Shown here: piece after piece, positions 46,092 to 56,956 of the stretch
How positions within the stretch are numbered: position 1 is the first letter of the stretch
How the letters are laid out: the number at the start of each line of letters is the position of its first letter
Assembly (NCBI GenBank): GCA_002360945.1
Contig: DERO01000005.1
Coordinates: 44,523-108,522 of the forward strand
Reading direction: 5' to 3'
DNA: 64,000 nucleotides
Source of the DNA: Leclercia adecarboxylata
GTDB lineage: Bacteria; Pseudomonadota; Gammaproteobacteria; Enterobacterales; Enterobacteriaceae
The notes under the pieces: generated by a model
Told to the model about the DNA's origin: nothing
What the model saw: the letters and a program-made list of their open reading frames with translations, nothing else
Database searches by the model: none
Program-made: the position numbers and the translations under genes

Positions 46092-46991
46092 TCAGGGATG
46101 CTTGTAATGGCGTAGCGCGTCGATAACCAGCTGGAATGCTTTCGAAAGATTGCGATTTTCCGGGTAGTAGATGTAATAACCCTCCCAGTAAGGACACCAG
46201 TCTTCGAGCACGCTAATCAATTCCCCGCGGGCGATGTGCTTTTCGGCGATATCCCGCGGAACATGCGCCAGTCCGTACCCTTCCACTGCGGCCTGGAGAT
46301 TCTGATAAATACGGCTGAACACCAGCTGACCGCTGACTTTCACATTCAGGCATTTTTCCTCTTTCTCGAACTCCCAGACATACAGATTGCCATGGGTGGG
46401 AAACCGCAGATTGATGCAGTTGTGATCGATGAGGTCGTGAGGATGCTGCGGGTGAGGATGACGGGAAAAATAGTCCGGAGAGCCGACAACGGCAAAGCGC
46501 ACGTCCGGGCCAATGCGCACCGAAATCATGCCGTTGGAAATTTGCTCTCCCAGGCGGGTTCCTGCATCGAACCGGCCAGAAACGATATCCGTCAGGGCAT
46601 AGTCATCAATCAGCTCGAGATTTATATCCGGGTAGTCCTTGAGCAGCGGTTCAAGTTTCGGCCAGATAACAGAGCTGATGGCGTAATCCGATGTGGATAT
46701 ACGCACGGTTCCGGCGGCTTTGCTGTTGAGATCCTTCAGCGACTGTAATCGCCCCTGGATGCCGTCGATGTAGGGGCCCAGATCGTCCAGCATGGATTGC
46801 CCTATATCGGTTAACGCTATGCTGCGGGTAGTGCGGGTCAGGAGTTTCATCCCCAGACGGGATTCCAGAGTGCGCATGCTGTGGCTGAGAGCGGATTGTG
46901 AAATGCCTAACTGAGCCGCCGCTTTGGTAAAACTTTTTTCACGTGCAACGACGATAAACGTCATCAAATCATTCAGGTTTTCCCGCGCCAC
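46092..46991 (-). CDS. LysR-family regulator
   Basis: 299 aa from a GTG that follows AAGGGGCAGAGC (MARENLNDLMTFI); the longer TTG start adds 15 unconserved residues. The N-terminal winged helix-turn-helix is clear (FTKAAAQLGISQSALSHSMR). The effector domain resembles DmlR/YafC-type regulators. It is divergent from the aldo/keto reductase gene with a 161-bp gap, so it probably controls that gene and perhaps the CMD lipoprotein gene on its other side. Confidence 0.9.
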   Translation of the reverse strand: MARENLNDLMTFIVVAREKSFTKAAAQLGISQSALSHSMRTLESRLGMKLLTRTTRSIALTDIGQSMLDDLGPYIDGIQGRLQSLKDLNSKAAGTVRISTSDYAISSVIWPKLEPLLKDYPDINLELIDDYALTDIVSGRFDAGTRLGEQISNGMISVRIGPDVRFAVVGSPDYFSRHPHPQHPHDLIDHNCINLRFPTHGNLYVWEFEKEEKCLNVKVSGQLVFSRIYQNLQAAVEGYGLAHVPRDIAEKHIARGELISVLEDWCPYWEGYYIYYPENRNLSKAFQLVIDALRHYKHP

Positions 46992-47152
46992 GCTCTGCCC
47001 CTTACTGCCGAAAAAATGAAACCTCAGTGTACGCAACGTCAGGCAGAAGCGATTAATGAATTATTTACATAATTCATATCAGGTTCCACCTGCTAATCAC
47101 CCTTGTCTTTTCATTTTAGAATGGACGTTTGACAGGGCAGAGGGGTTCAATC

Positions 47153-48022
47153 GTGGAATATGCAGAATTAAGCAACAGCCTGAAAATGCCGATGGCCGGT
47201 TTTGGTGTTTTTCAGGTCACCGACAAAGAAGCGTGTAAACAGTCCGTGTTGAGCGCGATTCGGTCAGGCTATCGTCTGATCGATACCGCAGCGGTCTACG
47301 GTAATGAAGATGCCGTCGGTGACGCCGTGCGGGAAGCCATTGCCGGAGGCTTGTGCACCCGCGACGAACTGTTCATTACCTCAAAACTGTGGGTGCAGGA
47401 CATGGCCAGCTACGAGACGGCCAAAGCGGGTATTGAGGCATCGTTAGAAAAATCGGGGCTGGAATATTTTGATCTCTACCTGCTGCATCAGGCCATGCGG
47501 GACTATTTCAGCGCGTGGCGGGCGATGGAAGAGGCTTACGAGGCCGGTAAACTGAAAGCCATTGGCGTGTCCAATTTTTACGCCCATGTGTTAGCCAACT
47601 TCTGTGAAACCGTCCGAATCAGGCCGATGGTCAACCAGGTTGAGCTGCATCCTTACTTTGCCCAACCTGCCGCCCTGGAAACCATGCGCTATTACAAGGT
47701 TCAGCCTGAAGCCTGGGCGCCGTTAGGCGGGGGACGCCACAGGCCGTATGACAATGCGATGCTGCAGGGCATTGCCGACGCCCATAACAAAACCGTTGCT
47801 CAGGTGGTCCTGCGCTGGAACGTCCAGCGTGGCGTGACCGTCATTCCAAAATCGACTCATCAGCAACGGATTGAAGAGAATTTTGCTATCTGGGACTTCT
47901 CACTGACGGAGAGCGAAATGGCGCAGATCGGCTCCCTCGATTTGGGTTACGTCGGGGAGTCCGTGAAGCACTTTAACCCTGAGTTTGTTCGCGGTTGCCT
48001 GGGCGTGAAAATTCACGGCTGA
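47153..48022 (+). CDS. Aldo/keto reductase
   Basis: 289 aa from GTG 47153 with GAGGGG nine bases upstream (MEYAELSNSL). NADPH-dependent oxidoreductase of the DkgA/DkgB type. The catalytic tetrad is present: Asp44 and Tyr49 in LIDTAAVYGNE, Lys in ITSKLWVQD and His in YLLHQAM. The coenzyme motif IPKSTHQQRIEEN is near the C-terminus. The substrate is not evident. It is divergent from the LysR gene. Confidence 0.9.
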   Translation: MEYAELSNSLKMPMAGFGVFQVTDKEACKQSVLSAIRSGYRLIDTAAVYGNEDAVGDAVREAIAGGLCTRDELFITSKLWVQDMASYETAKAGIEASLEKSGLEYFDLYLLHQAMRDYFSAWRAMEEAYEAGKLKAIGVSNFYAHVLANFCETVRIRPMVNQVELHPYFAQPAALETMRYYKVQPEAWAPLGGGRHRPYDNAMLQGIADAHNKTVAQVVLRWNVQRGVTVIPKSTHQQRIEENFAIWDFSLTESEMAQIGSLDLGYVGESVKHFNPEFVRGCLGVKIHG

Positions 48023-48036
48023 GCCGTTGCGCCACC

Positions 48037-48061
48037 ATTTCACCCCTTTTCGGGGTGAAAT
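48037..48061. terminator. Bidirectional hairpin between the aldo/keto reductase gene and nrdF
   Basis: ATTTCACCCC and GGGGTGAAAT form a perfect 10-bp stem with a TTTTC loop, between the two converging stops (48022 and 48064). The flanking T/A runs are weak, so termination strength is uncertain. Confidence 0.7.
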
Positions 48062-48063
48062 CA

Positions 48064-49032
<969 letters not shown>

Positions 49033-51177
49033 TTACAGCGCGCAGGACACGCAGCCTTCTGTTTCGGTGCCTTCCAGCGCGAGCTGGCGCAGGCGAATGT
49101 AGTACAGGGTCTTGATCCCTTTCTTCCACGCGTAAATCTGCGCTTTGTTGATGTCGCGGGTGGTGGCGGTGTCCGGGAAGAACAGCGTCAGCGACAGCCC
49201 CTGGTCGACGTGCTTCGTCGCCTCGGCATAGGTATCGATAATCTTTTCCGGGCCAATCTCGTAGGCGTCCTGATACAGGGCCAGATTCTCGTTGGTCATG
49301 AAGGGGGCAGGGTAGTAGACGCGCCCGGTTTTCCCCTCTTTGCGGATCTCAATTTTCGACACAATAGGGTGAATGCTCGAGGTCGCATGGTTGATGTAAG
49401 AGATCGACCCGGTGGGCGGCACCGCCTGCAGATTCTGGTTGTAGATACCGTACTGCATCACGTCGTCCCGCAGCTGCTGCCACATCTCCCGCGTCGGCAG
49501 GGTCACGCCAGCCCGGGCAAACAGGGCACGCACCTTCTCCGTTTTCGGCTGCCAGTCGTTTTCCAGATACTGATTAAAATACTCCCCGCTAGCGTAGCGC
49601 GACTGTTCAAAGCCCGCGAAACGCTGCTGGTGTTCGCGCGCCAGCATCATCGAGGTGTTCAGGGCGTGCCAGGTGATGGTGTAGAAATAGAGGTTGGTGA
49701 AGTCCAGCCCCTCCGGGCTGCCATAGGCGATCCCCTCCCGCGCCAGATAGCCGTGGAGGTTCATCTGCCCGAGGCCGATGGCGTGCGAGGCGGCATTCCC
49801 GGCCTCCACCGACGGCACGCTGCGGATATGGCTCATGTCCGACACCGCTGTCAGGCCGCGCACCGCGGTCTCAACGGTGCGGCCAAAGTCAGGGGAGTCC
49901 ATGGTGTGGGCAATGTTTAGCGAGCCCAGGTTGCAGGAGATATCATGCCCAATCCGGGTGTAGTCCAGATCCTCGTCATAGGTCGAGGCGCTGTTGACCT
50001 GCAAAATCTCCGAGCACAGGTTGCTCATGTTGATCCGCCCGGCAATCGGGTTGGCGCGATTAACGGTATCTTCGAACATGATGTACGGATAGCCGGACTC
50101 AAACTGGATCTCCGCCAGCCGCTGGAAGAAGTCGCGGGCGTTAATGTACGTCTTACGGATCCGCGCGTCCGCCACCAGCTCGTCGTACAACTCGCTTACC
50201 GCCACATCGCCAAACGGCTTGCCGTAGAGGCGCTCCACGTCATAGGGGGAGAACAGCGCCATCTCGGCGTTCTCCTTCGCCAGCCGGAAGGTAACATCCG
50301 GGATCACCACCCCCAGCGACAGGGTTTTGATGCGGATTTTTTCGTCGGCGTTTTCGCGTTTGGTATCAAGGAACCGCAGGATGTCCGGATGGTGGGCGTG
50401 GAGATAGACCGCTCCGGCCCCCTGACGCGCCCCCAGCTGGTTGGCGTAGGAGAAGGCATCTTCCAGCATTTTCATTACCGGGATCACCCCGGAGGACTGG
50501 TTCTCAATACGCTTGATCGGCGCGCCCGCTTCCCGCAGGTTCGAGAGTAAAAACGCCACACCGCCGCCGCGTTTGGAGAGCTGCAGCGCCGAGTTCACGG
50601 CGCGGCCAATCGACTCCATGTTGTCTTCAATGCGCAGCAGGAAGCAGGAAACCAGCTCCCCGCGCTGAGCCTTACCGCAGTTGAGGAAGGTGGGCGTTGC
50701 GGGCTGAAAACGTCCGGCGAGCATCTCGTCGGTGAGCTGGCGGGCGAGGGTCTCATCTCCCTGGGCGAGGGTCAGGGCCACCATCACCACCCGATCCTCA
50801 AAGTGTTCGAGGTACTGCCTGCCGTCGAAGGTTTTCAGCGTGTAGCTGGTATAGAACTTCCAGGCGCCAAGGAAGGTCTGGAAACGAAAACCGCTGGCAT
50901 GCGCGTGAGCGAACAGCGCCAGCACGAAGGCAGGATCGAAGCGTGCCAGCACCCTCGGATCGTAGTAACTCTCGCTGACCAGGTAATCGAGACGCGCCTG
51001 CGGGCTGGCAAAAGCCATGCTGTTGGGGTAGACGTGGGCGTTAAAAAAGGCGTCCACCGCCTCATGATCTTTACTGAACTGGATCTTCCCGTCCCGATCG
51101 TACAGGTTGAGCATGGCGTTCAGCGCATGGTAATCGGTCGATCGCTGCATTACGCGCTCTGCGGTTGTCGTTGCCAA
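49033..51177 (-). CDS. nrdE: Class Ib ribonucleotide reductase alpha subunit NrdE
   Basis: 714 aa, the E. coli length. Catalytic subunit that reduces ribonucleoside diphosphates. Motifs: [11 protein letters not shown], the radical-site segment [24 protein letters not shown], and the C-terminal redox pair GCVSCAL re-reduced by NrdH. It lacks the N-terminal ATP-cone of class Ia. It overlaps nrdI by 28 nt, as in E. coli. Confidence 0.98.
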   Translation of the reverse strand: MATTTAERVMQRSTDYHALNAMLNLYDRDGKIQFSKDHEAVDAFFNAHVYPNSMAFASPQARLDYLVSESYYDPRVLARFDPAFVLALFAHAHASGFRFQTFLGAWKFYTSYTLKTFDGRQYLEHFEDRVVMVALTLAQGDETLARQLTDEMLAGRFQPATPTFLNCGKAQRGELVSCFLLRIEDNMESIGRAVNSALQLSKRGGGVAFLLSNLREAGAPIKRIENQSSGVIPVMKMLEDAFSYANQLGARQGAGAVYLHAHHPDILRFLDTKRENADEKIRIKTLSLGVVIPDVTFRLAKENAEMALFSPYDVERLYGKPFGDVAVSELYDELVADARIRKTYINARDFFQRLAEIQFESGYPYIMFEDTVNRANPIAGRINMSNLCSEILQVNSASTYDEDLDYTRIGHDISCNLGSLNIAHTMDSPDFGRTVETAVRGLTAVSDMSHIRSVPSVEAGNAASHAIGLGQMNLHGYLAREGIAYGSPEGLDFTNLYFYTITWHALNTSMMLAREHQQRFAGFEQSRYASGEYFNQYLENDWQPKTEKVRALFARAGVTLPTREMWQQLRDDVMQYGIYNQNLQAVPPTGSISYINHATSSIHPIVSKIEIRKEGKTGRVYYPAPFMTNENLALYQDAYEIGPEKIIDTYAEATKHVDQGLSLTLFFPDTATTRDINKAQIYAWKKGIKTLYYIRLRQLALEGTETEGCVSCAL

Positions 51178-51560
51178 AATTCGTTCACTCCTTTACGCAC
51201 GTTGGCGACGTCCTGCTCCGTCCCCATCAGCTCGAAGCGATAGAGGTACGGCACGCCGCATTTTTGTGAGATGACATCCCCGGCACGGCCGAACGCCTCG
51301 CCGAAGTTACGGTTGCCGGCGGCAATCACCCCACGGATAAGCCGCCGGTTGTGCGGATCGTTGAGAAAGCGGATCGCCTGACGCGGTACCGCCCCGGCCG
51401 TCCCGCCCCCGCCGTAGCTGGGCACCACCAGAATAAAGGGCTCGTCTACCTGGATCCGCTCCCGCTCGTTCAGCGGGATGCGCACGGCGGGCAGCCCGAC
51501 GCGCGTGATAAAGCGGTGCGTGTTCTCCGAGCTGCTGGAGAAGTAGACGAGCAGGCTCAT
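51150..51560 (-). CDS. nrdI: Flavodoxin-like NrdI
   Basis: 136 aa. FMN protein that supplies the oxidant for assembly of the NrdF manganese-tyrosyl cofactor. The phosphate-binding loop is [11 protein letters not shown] at the N-terminus and the flavin loop is SYGGGG. It overlaps nrdH by 4 nt and nrdE by 28 nt. Confidence 0.96.
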   Translation of the reverse strand: MSLLVYFSSSSENTHRFITRVGLPAVRIPLNERERIQVDEPFILVVPSYGGGGTAGAVPRQAIRFLNDPHNRRLIRGVIAAGNRNFGEAFGRAGDVISQKCGVPYLYRFELMGTEQDVANVRKGVNEFWQRQPQSA

Positions 51561-51802
51561 GCCCGGGCGGCCTGGGCGGGCTGGGGCAGACGGTTAATGA
51601 GGTCCGGGCGGAAGCCCGACCAGCTGGTTTCGCCGGCGATCACCACCGGCAACTGGCGGAACCCTTGAGCGCGGAGCGTCTCTGCCGCGTCAGGAACCCG
51701 ATCAACATTCACCATTTCAAAAGTCACGCCGCGGCTCTCCATCGCGCGTTTGGTGGCATGGCACTGCACACAGTCGTTTCGAGTGTAAATAATAATGCGC
51801 AT
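51557..51802 (-). CDS. nrdH: Glutaredoxin-like NrdH
   Basis: 81 aa, the E. coli length, from the ATG of [11 protein letters not shown]; an upstream start adds five residues. The redox motif CVQC is near residue 11 and the thioredoxin-reductase contact region WSGFRPD near 61. It is the electron donor for NrdE. First gene of nrdHIEF, downstream of two NrdR-like boxes. Confidence 0.96.
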   Translation of the reverse strand: MRIIIYTRNDCVQCHATKRAMESRGVTFEMVNVDRVPDAAETLRAQGFRQLPVVIAGETSWSGFRPDLINRLPQPAQAARA

Positions 51803-51876
51803 GATTCGTATTTCCATCTAGAATGGGATTCCGACGCCAGTTAGTGCGTCACCATGAGTCTGTCTTGCTTAAGGGA

Positions 51877-51920
51877 ATACTAGATGTAGTTGCGGTAAGT
51901 TTCAACCATACAAGATATGG
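51877..51920 (-). promoter_or_regulatory. Pair of NrdR-like boxes upstream of nrdH
   Basis: Two short palindromes with centres 29 bp apart: ACTAGATGTAGT (51879-51890) and CCATACAAGATATGG (51906-51920). The first keeps the ACTA-N4-TAGT core of the NrdR consensus and the pair has the spacing style of NrdR operators. The second is a poorer match. Confidence 0.5.
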
Positions 51921-51979
51921 GAAAATCAGAGAGGTTATCTGCCGCTGATGCGCTTAGCGGGAGAGGGCACGTACGGGCT

Positions 51980-52016
51980 AAAAAAAAGAAAACCCCCACA
52001 CCGTAGGGTGTGGGGG
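51980..52016 (-). terminator. Intrinsic terminator of ygaM
   Basis: CCCCCACACC and GGTGTGGGGG arms around GTAG; on the minus strand it is followed by a long T-rich run. It lies just beyond the ygaM stop. Confidence 0.92.
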
Positions 52017-52044
52017 CGAAGAGAAGATAGAGCCGGAACGGAGA

Positions 52045-52371
52045 TTATTTGCGCAGAGCCAACAGCGCGCCGATAAAGATCCCCACCGCGGCGACGGTAC
52101 CTACCGCACACACTGGACGTTCACGGATAAAGGTGCTGGCGCAGCCAATCGCATCGCAGGCGGCCTGCTTGCTGGTCGAGCGACCCTGCAGACGCGCGCG
52201 GGTTTCACGCAGCAGCGATTTGGCCTTACGTCTGGCGTCATCCGCGTCGTCCTTGGCATCCGATCCCCAGGATTTCAATACGCTTTCCAGCGAATCCGCT
52301 AATTTCCTGACATCGTTATGGATATCCTGAACATCGTCGTCAACATCGTTTCGGTTCGAACGGTTAAACAT
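52045..52371 (-). CDS. ygaM: YgaM (ElaB/YqjD/DUF883 family)
   Basis: 108 aa (E. coli 109). A long amphipathic, charged helix region (VQDIHNDVRKLADSLESVLK) is followed by RPVCAVGTVAAVGIFIGALLALRK, the single C-terminal membrane anchor of this family. Relatives tether ribosomes to the inner membrane in stationary phase. It lies between nrdH and ygaC, as in E. coli. Confidence 0.94.
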   Translation of the reverse strand: MFNRSNRNDVDDDVQDIHNDVRKLADSLESVLKSWGSDAKDDADDARRKAKSLLRETRARLQGRSTSKQAACDAIGCASTFIRERPVCAVGTVAAVGIFIGALLALRK

Positions 52372-52532
52372 ATGCTTCTCCCTTGTATTTGCGGTAATTA
52401 AGAGTTTAGACCACCTTTTTAATATCTGAAGCCGGTCACGGCCTATCGGGCCGTTTATGGATTTTTCTGAAAGCCCTGCTATTGCTCAATACGGTAAGGT
52501 TGCCCGGCAGGAAATGATAACGAGGAAAGAAT

Positions 52533-52877
52533 ATGTATTTACGACCCGATGAGGTTGCGCGCGAACTTGAAAAAGCGGGATTTACCGTGGATGTGGTAAC
52601 CCCAAGAGCATACGGGTACCGTCGTGGCGATAATTATGTTTATGTGAACCGCGAAGCCCGTATGGGGCGCACCGCGCTGATCATTCACCCGACGCTGAAA
52701 GAGAGAAGTCTTTCCTTTGCGGAGCCTGCTTCAGAGATAAAAACCAGCGACCATTACCAGCAGTTCCCGCTCTATTTAGGGGGCAATAACCAGGAACATT
52801 ATGGTATTCCGCATGGCTTCAGTTCCCGCATGGCGCTGGAACGCTTTCTGAAAGGCCTGTTTGGCGACTCGCAATAA
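52533..52877 (+). CDS. ygaC: YgaC (DUF2002)
   Basis: 114 aa, starting [17 protein letters not shown], the E. coli YgaC start. No catalytic motif is visible. Function is unknown; the E. coli gene is Fur-regulated, from memory. It is divergent from ygaM and converges on alaE. Identified by sequence and by synteny. Confidence 0.93.
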   Translation: MYLRPDEVARELEKAGFTVDVVTPRAYGYRRGDNYVYVNREARMGRTALIIHPTLKERSLSFAEPASEIKTSDHYQQFPLYLGGNNQEHYGIPHGFSSRMALERFLKGLFGDSQ

Positions 52878-52909
52878 CGACGCGACTGGCTTTTGCCAGT
52901 CGCTGTGCT

Positions 52910-53359
52910 TTACGCTTTGACCTGATGATACTGGCTGACTTTGAACAGACGTCGGCAGTAATCGAGGAAATAGCCGTACACCGCACCCATCATCATCGAC
53001 ACCACGATATTCGAACTTACCGCCGCGGCGATCTGGTGCCAGTCGGCGCCCACCGTTAACAGAATGGCGACATACACCGGTGACTGGAAGGTGACATAGG
53101 CCACCACGTCCGCCAGATTTTTCATCCAGCCGCTGGGCGAGTAGCGACGGGCAAAGCGCATCACCGCATCGCGATAGAAACCGTATGGCCATGCAATAAG
53201 GATATTCACCGGGACGGCCACCAGGCGGGAGGAAAGCGACTGCTCGAAGGTCATTCCGGAGAGGAATATTTCAATCAGCATGTTCACCACCGAACAGTAG
53301 ACCACCATGGCAAAGGTATCCGCTACCGCGTGACGCAGGCGAGACTGCCGAGAGAACAT
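52910..53359 (-). CDS. alaE: L-alanine exporter AlaE
   Basis: 149 aa with four hydrophobic segments, as in E. coli AlaE (YgaW). It begins [20 protein letters not shown]. It exports L-alanine across the inner membrane when the internal pool is high. It sits between ygaC and stpA, as in E. coli. No regulator site was identified. Confidence 0.95.
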   Translation of the reverse strand: MFSRQSRLRHAVADTFAMVVYCSVVNMLIEIFLSGMTFEQSLSSRLVAVPVNILIAWPYGFYRDAVMRFARRYSPSGWMKNLADVVAYVTFQSPVYVAILLTVGADWHQIAAAVSSNIVVSMMMGAVYGYFLDYCRRLFKVSQYHQVKA

Positions 53360-53988
53360 GTCCTGACTCCTTAAAGGTCGTATAACAGAGAGGCTAAAGC
53401 GGGTTGGGTTAGTGCTTTAGTTTGCATTATTTTTCGTGTATAGCGTATCTCTCTGCATTGAAACCTACAATTAGCGATAAATTTTTATTTAATGGCGTTT
53501 TGTCCCTAAAATTCTCTAAATGAATCGGTTTTGCCAGCGCGGCGGCATTTTCTCTTCGCTCCTTGATTTTCTCTTTGTTAAACAGTGGCTTGTGTTTTTA
53601 TTTTTCATCGACTGGTATGTGCTGTGTCCGGAGGTGAAAAATCTTGTGCTTAACCTGTCGGTTATGTTGTCAGTTTGAGGTTGTTTAGCGTAAAACGCTA
53701 AAAGGGTAACTTTTGTTTTATGCGATGAGAGTGAATGGATATTCGCTATATCCAGAAGGGTAATGATCCGGCAATTACCCTGGAAACGTTCAGGAATTAA
53801 ATAATCCTTAAACTGTTTATCAGGATAAATCATACAAAAAGAGAAACATCGCGCTTTATATTTTCTTTATTTCATTTAATTTGACATAAATTATATTTTC
53901 GTGCGCTGTTGTCTGGATGTTCATAAACAAATGAATTACCATGGCCGCTATTGTTTATTTTATCGACTTGAAAAGGTTTTCTTTTTAT
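53360..53988. other. AT-rich intergenic region between alaE and stpA
   Basis: About 630 bp, strongly AT-rich, with no gene I can support; a 105-codon minus-strand frame looks spurious. A hairpin TTTAGCG-TAAAA-CGCTAAA is at 53684-53702. The stpA promoter and H-NS/StpA self-regulation sites are expected here. Confidence 0.6.
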
Positions 53989-54393
53989 ATGACTTCACTG
54001 TTACAGAATCTTAATAATATTCGTACTCTGCGCTCCGCGGCGCGTGAATTCTCGCTTGACGTGCTGGAAGATATGCTCGAAAAGCTGCGTATCGTCACGG
54101 AAGAAAAACGTAATGAACAGGCTGAAGTTGAACAGCAGCGTGCCGCGCAGAGTGAGAAAATTAACGCCCTGCTGGAGAAAATGAAAGCCGACGGTATTTC
54201 GGCAGAAGATCTGCTGGGCTCCGACCTGCTGAACGCCCCGGCACCGCCGAAAAAACGCCAGGCGCGTGCGGCAAAATATCGCTTTACCGACGTCGACGGT
54301 CAGGAAAAAACCTGGACCGGTCAGGGTCGTACGCCGAAGCCAATTGCCACGGCACTGGCAGAAGGTAAATCACTGGATGATTTCCTGATTTAA
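53989..54393 (+). CDS. stpA: H-NS-like nucleoid protein StpA
   Basis: 134 aa from the ATG of MTSLLQNLNNIRTLRS; an upstream ATG would add 16 residues not found in StpA. The N-terminal oligomerisation coiled coil (about 1-65) and a linker precede the DNA-binding domain with KYRFTDVDGQEKTWTGQGRT and PKPIATALAEGKSLDDFLI. The core WTGQGRTPKPI is unmistakable. It binds AT-rich DNA and acts as an RNA chaperone. Location next to alaE fits stpA, not hns. Confidence 0.95.
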   Translation: MTSLLQNLNNIRTLRSAAREFSLDVLEDMLEKLRIVTEEKRNEQAEVEQQRAAQSEKINALLEKMKADGISAEDLLGSDLLNAPAPPKKRQARAAKYRFTDVDGQEKTWTGQGRTPKPIATALAEGKSLDDFLI

Positions 54394-54436
54394 TCCGTGC
54401 ATATCGGGCGGAATAACACCGCCCGGTAGCATCTGC

Positions 54437-54616
54437 TTAGCAGACCCCGAAATCACCCTCTTCTTTATACAGCGTCACGTCCGCTGCCTTCAGGGTAAAT
54501 TTCTCGCCCTGCTCGTTACTCGCCTGCACCGCCACAATCTGATCTTCATGCACTTCGAGCACTTTCAGTTTCGGGCCGCCCATGCGCGGTTGTACATAAT
54601 CGCCTACAGAAAACAT
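54437..54616 (-). CDS. Small YodC-like (DUF2158) protein
   Basis: 59 aa, starting MFSVGDYVQPRMGGPKLKV with GGAGA upstream. A single SH3-like beta domain is likely (VGDYVQPRMGGPKLKV-LEVHEDQIVAV). It resembles YodC-type proteins (VxxKxGGPxMxV). Function is unknown. It is single, facing stpA tail to tail. Confidence 0.75.
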   Translation of the reverse strand: MFSVGDYVQPRMGGPKLKVLEVHEDQIVAVQASNEQGEKFTLKAADVTLYKEEGDFGVC

Positions 54617-54838
54617 AGTTATCTCCTCGTGATGGTTTCGACCCTAACATTAGCCCAGGCACAGGGCCGGGTACAGCGCCCCGCGCGGATTACTCCTGAA
54701 TTTCCCACCTAAACCTGTGTAAAGAGGGTAAAAGCGGGTAAAACTCCACGTGAACGCTGGCAGTCGGGCGTAAACTCGCTACGCTTAGAGGTAAAATCTC
54801 TTTTGTTACAATGACCTGACTGCTTGTATGGAGAATGT

Positions 54839-54997
54839 ATGGGTTTCTGGCGTATCGTTATTACTATCCTGCTCCCCCCGCTGGGTGTGCTTATCGGCAA
54901 AGGGTTCGGCTGGGCGTTTATCCTCAACATCATCCTGACGCTGCTGGGCTATATTCCCGGCCTTATTCACGCGTTCTGGGTGCAGAGCCGCAGCTAA
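54839..54997 (+). CDS. yqaE: YqaE, Pmp3-family small membrane protein
   Basis: 52 aa. MGFWRIVITILLPPLGVLIG and a second hydrophobic helix with LLGYIPGLIHAFWV are almost identical to E. coli YqaE. Two membrane spans. Family members affect membrane potential in stress. The stop overlaps the stop of yahB by 4 nt. Confidence 0.96.
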   Translation: MGFWRIVITILLPPLGVLIGKGFGWAFILNIILTLLGYIPGLIHAFWVQSRS

Positions 54998-55926
54998 TCA
55001 TCCCGCCACAGTAAATCACTGTAGATCCCGGTCAGCACCCCCTGGGGGGCAAACTGCTGTTTGATCCAGCGGGTGACCTGACCGGTCGCCGCATGCTGCG
55101 TGGCGAGCAGCATGCGCGAGTCCTGGCGCGGGTTGTTAATGCGCCGGGTCACCAGCAGCCCTTCCTCCACTGCCTCTCTCGCCATGTGCTCCGGTAAAAA
55201 CCCAATCCCTTCGCCCAGAATCTGACACTGGCACTTGGTATTAAAATCCGGGACCAGGATCGCCTCCTGGCCGTGCAGCAGCCAGCCCACCTTTTTGTTG
55301 ATGGTGTGCGCCGTGTCTTCAACCATGATATTGGGGTACAGCCGCAGCTGGCTCTCGGCCAGCGGCTCCGGGGCCAGCGCCAGCGGGTGCTCCGGGGCGA
55401 TGGCGAACACCCAGCGGATCGCGCCAATTTCGGTGTAATCGATCCCGCCGCCGTCGAGCAGGGTATCCGGGGCGCCAATGGCGATATTCGCCTGGTTATT
55501 GATGATTGAATCCCAGACGCCGTTGTACACCTCGGTGGTAACGGTGATCTGGCAGGTGGGGAACTGCTTTTTCAGCACCTGCAGCAGTCGGGCGGTGTGG
55601 CGCGGAGTGTAGAGCAGCTGGTTGATGCAGATCCGCACCCGGGTCTCGATGCCCTGGGAGATGGTGTCGATCCCGCGCTTGATGGCGTGGAAGTCATTCA
55701 GCAGGTCTATGGCTTTGCGGTAGAAGTAGAACCCCGATTCGGTCAGCTCGATGCTGCGGGTGTTACGTACAAACAGCACCACGTCGAGGCCGGTCTCCAT
55801 CCGCTTGATGGTGTAACTGATGGCCGAGGTGGTCACCCCCAGCTCGGTGGCGGCTTTGCTGAAGCTGCCAAAACGCGCCGCGGTGGTAAAGGCCAGCAGG
55901 TTCTCTTCGGTAAAGATGGAATTCAT
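54994..55926 (-). CDS. yahB: LysR-family regulator YahB
   Basis: 310 aa from the ATG of MNSIFTEENLLAF, matching E. coli YahB; an upstream start adds 20 residues. The helix-turn-helix is SFSKAATELGVTTSAISYTIKR. The effector domain keeps the YahB stretches TVTTEVYNGVWDSI and PNIMVEDTAHTINKKVGW. It is divergent from yahD and its operon and is the likely regulator. The inducer is not known. Confidence 0.94.
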   Translation of the reverse strand: MNSIFTEENLLAFTTAARFGSFSKAATELGVTTSAISYTIKRMETGLDVVLFVRNTRSIELTESGFYFYRKAIDLLNDFHAIKRGIDTISQGIETRVRICINQLLYTPRHTARLLQVLKKQFPTCQITVTTEVYNGVWDSIINNQANIAIGAPDTLLDGGGIDYTEIGAIRWVFAIAPEHPLALAPEPLAESQLRLYPNIMVEDTAHTINKKVGWLLHGQEAILVPDFNTKCQCQILGEGIGFLPEHMAREAVEEGLLVTRRINNPRQDSRMLLATQHAATGQVTRWIKQQFAPQGVLTGIYSDLLWRDD

Positions 55927-56245
55927 ATTATGGCTCCCGGCACCCATCAGTTTTGAACATATTTTAACAAAGTGGTTACAACGCATTTGAAGCCGGTCAC
56001 AGTTCTGCTAATTTGCTGCGAGCCGCGCGGCGCAAGGGCTGCGTAAACATAAGCAGAATGCAGTTTAAGGGCTTAAAAAGCGGTAAAACATAAGGAAAAG
56101 GTTGCACAGACGCACATTTTGACTCCACTGTTAAATTTAACTCAACAATGAATTGGCTGTCGATGAATCCTTTTTAAGCGGATTCTTTTCTGACCAGGCC
56201 GTTGCTATGCTCAGTCCATCAGAAAGGAAAACCAGGAGTGTGGAT
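55927..56245. promoter_or_regulatory. yahB-yahD divergent control region
   Basis: 319 bp between the divergent genes, AT-rich near 56030-56150. It must contain both promoters and LysR-type sites; no T-N11-A operator could be singled out with confidence. CAGGAGTGTGGAT precedes the yahD ATG. Confidence 0.5.
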
Positions 56246-56851
56246 ATGTCCAACAATGAGCTCGTCACTGAATTTCTGCTAGCTGCCGAACAGGGAAATG
56301 CCGACGCATTAAAAGCCTGTCTGGAGAAAGGGGTGGATATTAACGCCACCAACCGGCAGAAAAGAACCGCCGTTATTATTGCCAGCCTGAATAAACATTA
56401 TCCCTGCGTGGCGTTATTAATTGCCGCCGGGGCCAATATCGACCAGCAGGATCAGACCTGTTTCAACCCGTTCCTGATTAGCTGCCTGACCAACGATCTC
56501 ACCCTGCTGCGCCTGGTGCTGCCGGCCAATCCGGATCTCGACAGGCTGACCCGCTTTGGTGGCGTGGGCATTACCCCGGCCAGCGAGAAAGGCCATCTGG
56601 AGGTGGTGCAGGAGCTGCTGACCCATACCGACATCAACGTCAACCACACCAACTTCGTGGGCTGGACGCCGCTGCTGGAAGCCATCGTCCTTAATGACGG
56701 CGGTGCCCGCCAGCAGGCGATCGTGAAGCTGCTGCTCGACCACGGCGCCAACCCGCACATGACCGACAAATACGGCAAATCCCCTCTCGAACTGGCGCGG
56801 GAAAAAGGCTTCAGCGAGATCGCCGATCTGCTGATCGCCGCCGGCGCGTAA
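56246..56851 (+). CDS. yahD: Ankyrin-repeat protein YahD
   Basis: 201 aa, the E. coli length, from the ATG after CAGGAG (MSNNELVTEFLLAAEQGNAD). About five ankyrin repeats cover the protein, for example LKACLEKGVDINATNRQKRT, VALLIAAGANIDQQD and VKLLLDHGANPHMTDKYGKS. It is a protein-binding scaffold, cytoplasmic, partner unknown. First gene of the yah operon. Confidence 0.94.
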   Translation: MSNNELVTEFLLAAEQGNADALKACLEKGVDINATNRQKRTAVIIASLNKHYPCVALLIAAGANIDQQDQTCFNPFLISCLTNDLTLLRLVLPANPDLDRLTRFGGVGITPASEKGHLEVVQELLTHTDINVNHTNFVGWTPLLEAIVLNDGGARQQAIVKLLLDHGANPHMTDKYGKSPLELAREKGFSEIADLLIAAGA

Positions 56852-56956
56852 TACCCCCGGCCAGCCGTTTCGCGCTGGCCCGCACTAAAACCAGCTTTTT
56901 CCATCATGCCTTCGGGCGTGATGTGGCTCCCTTTTGCCCGCATCCAGGAGGACGTA

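Noticed and set aside
53516..53833. 105-codon minus-strand open frame between alaE and stpA
   Set aside because: AT-rich control DNA with no start signals or protein-like pattern.
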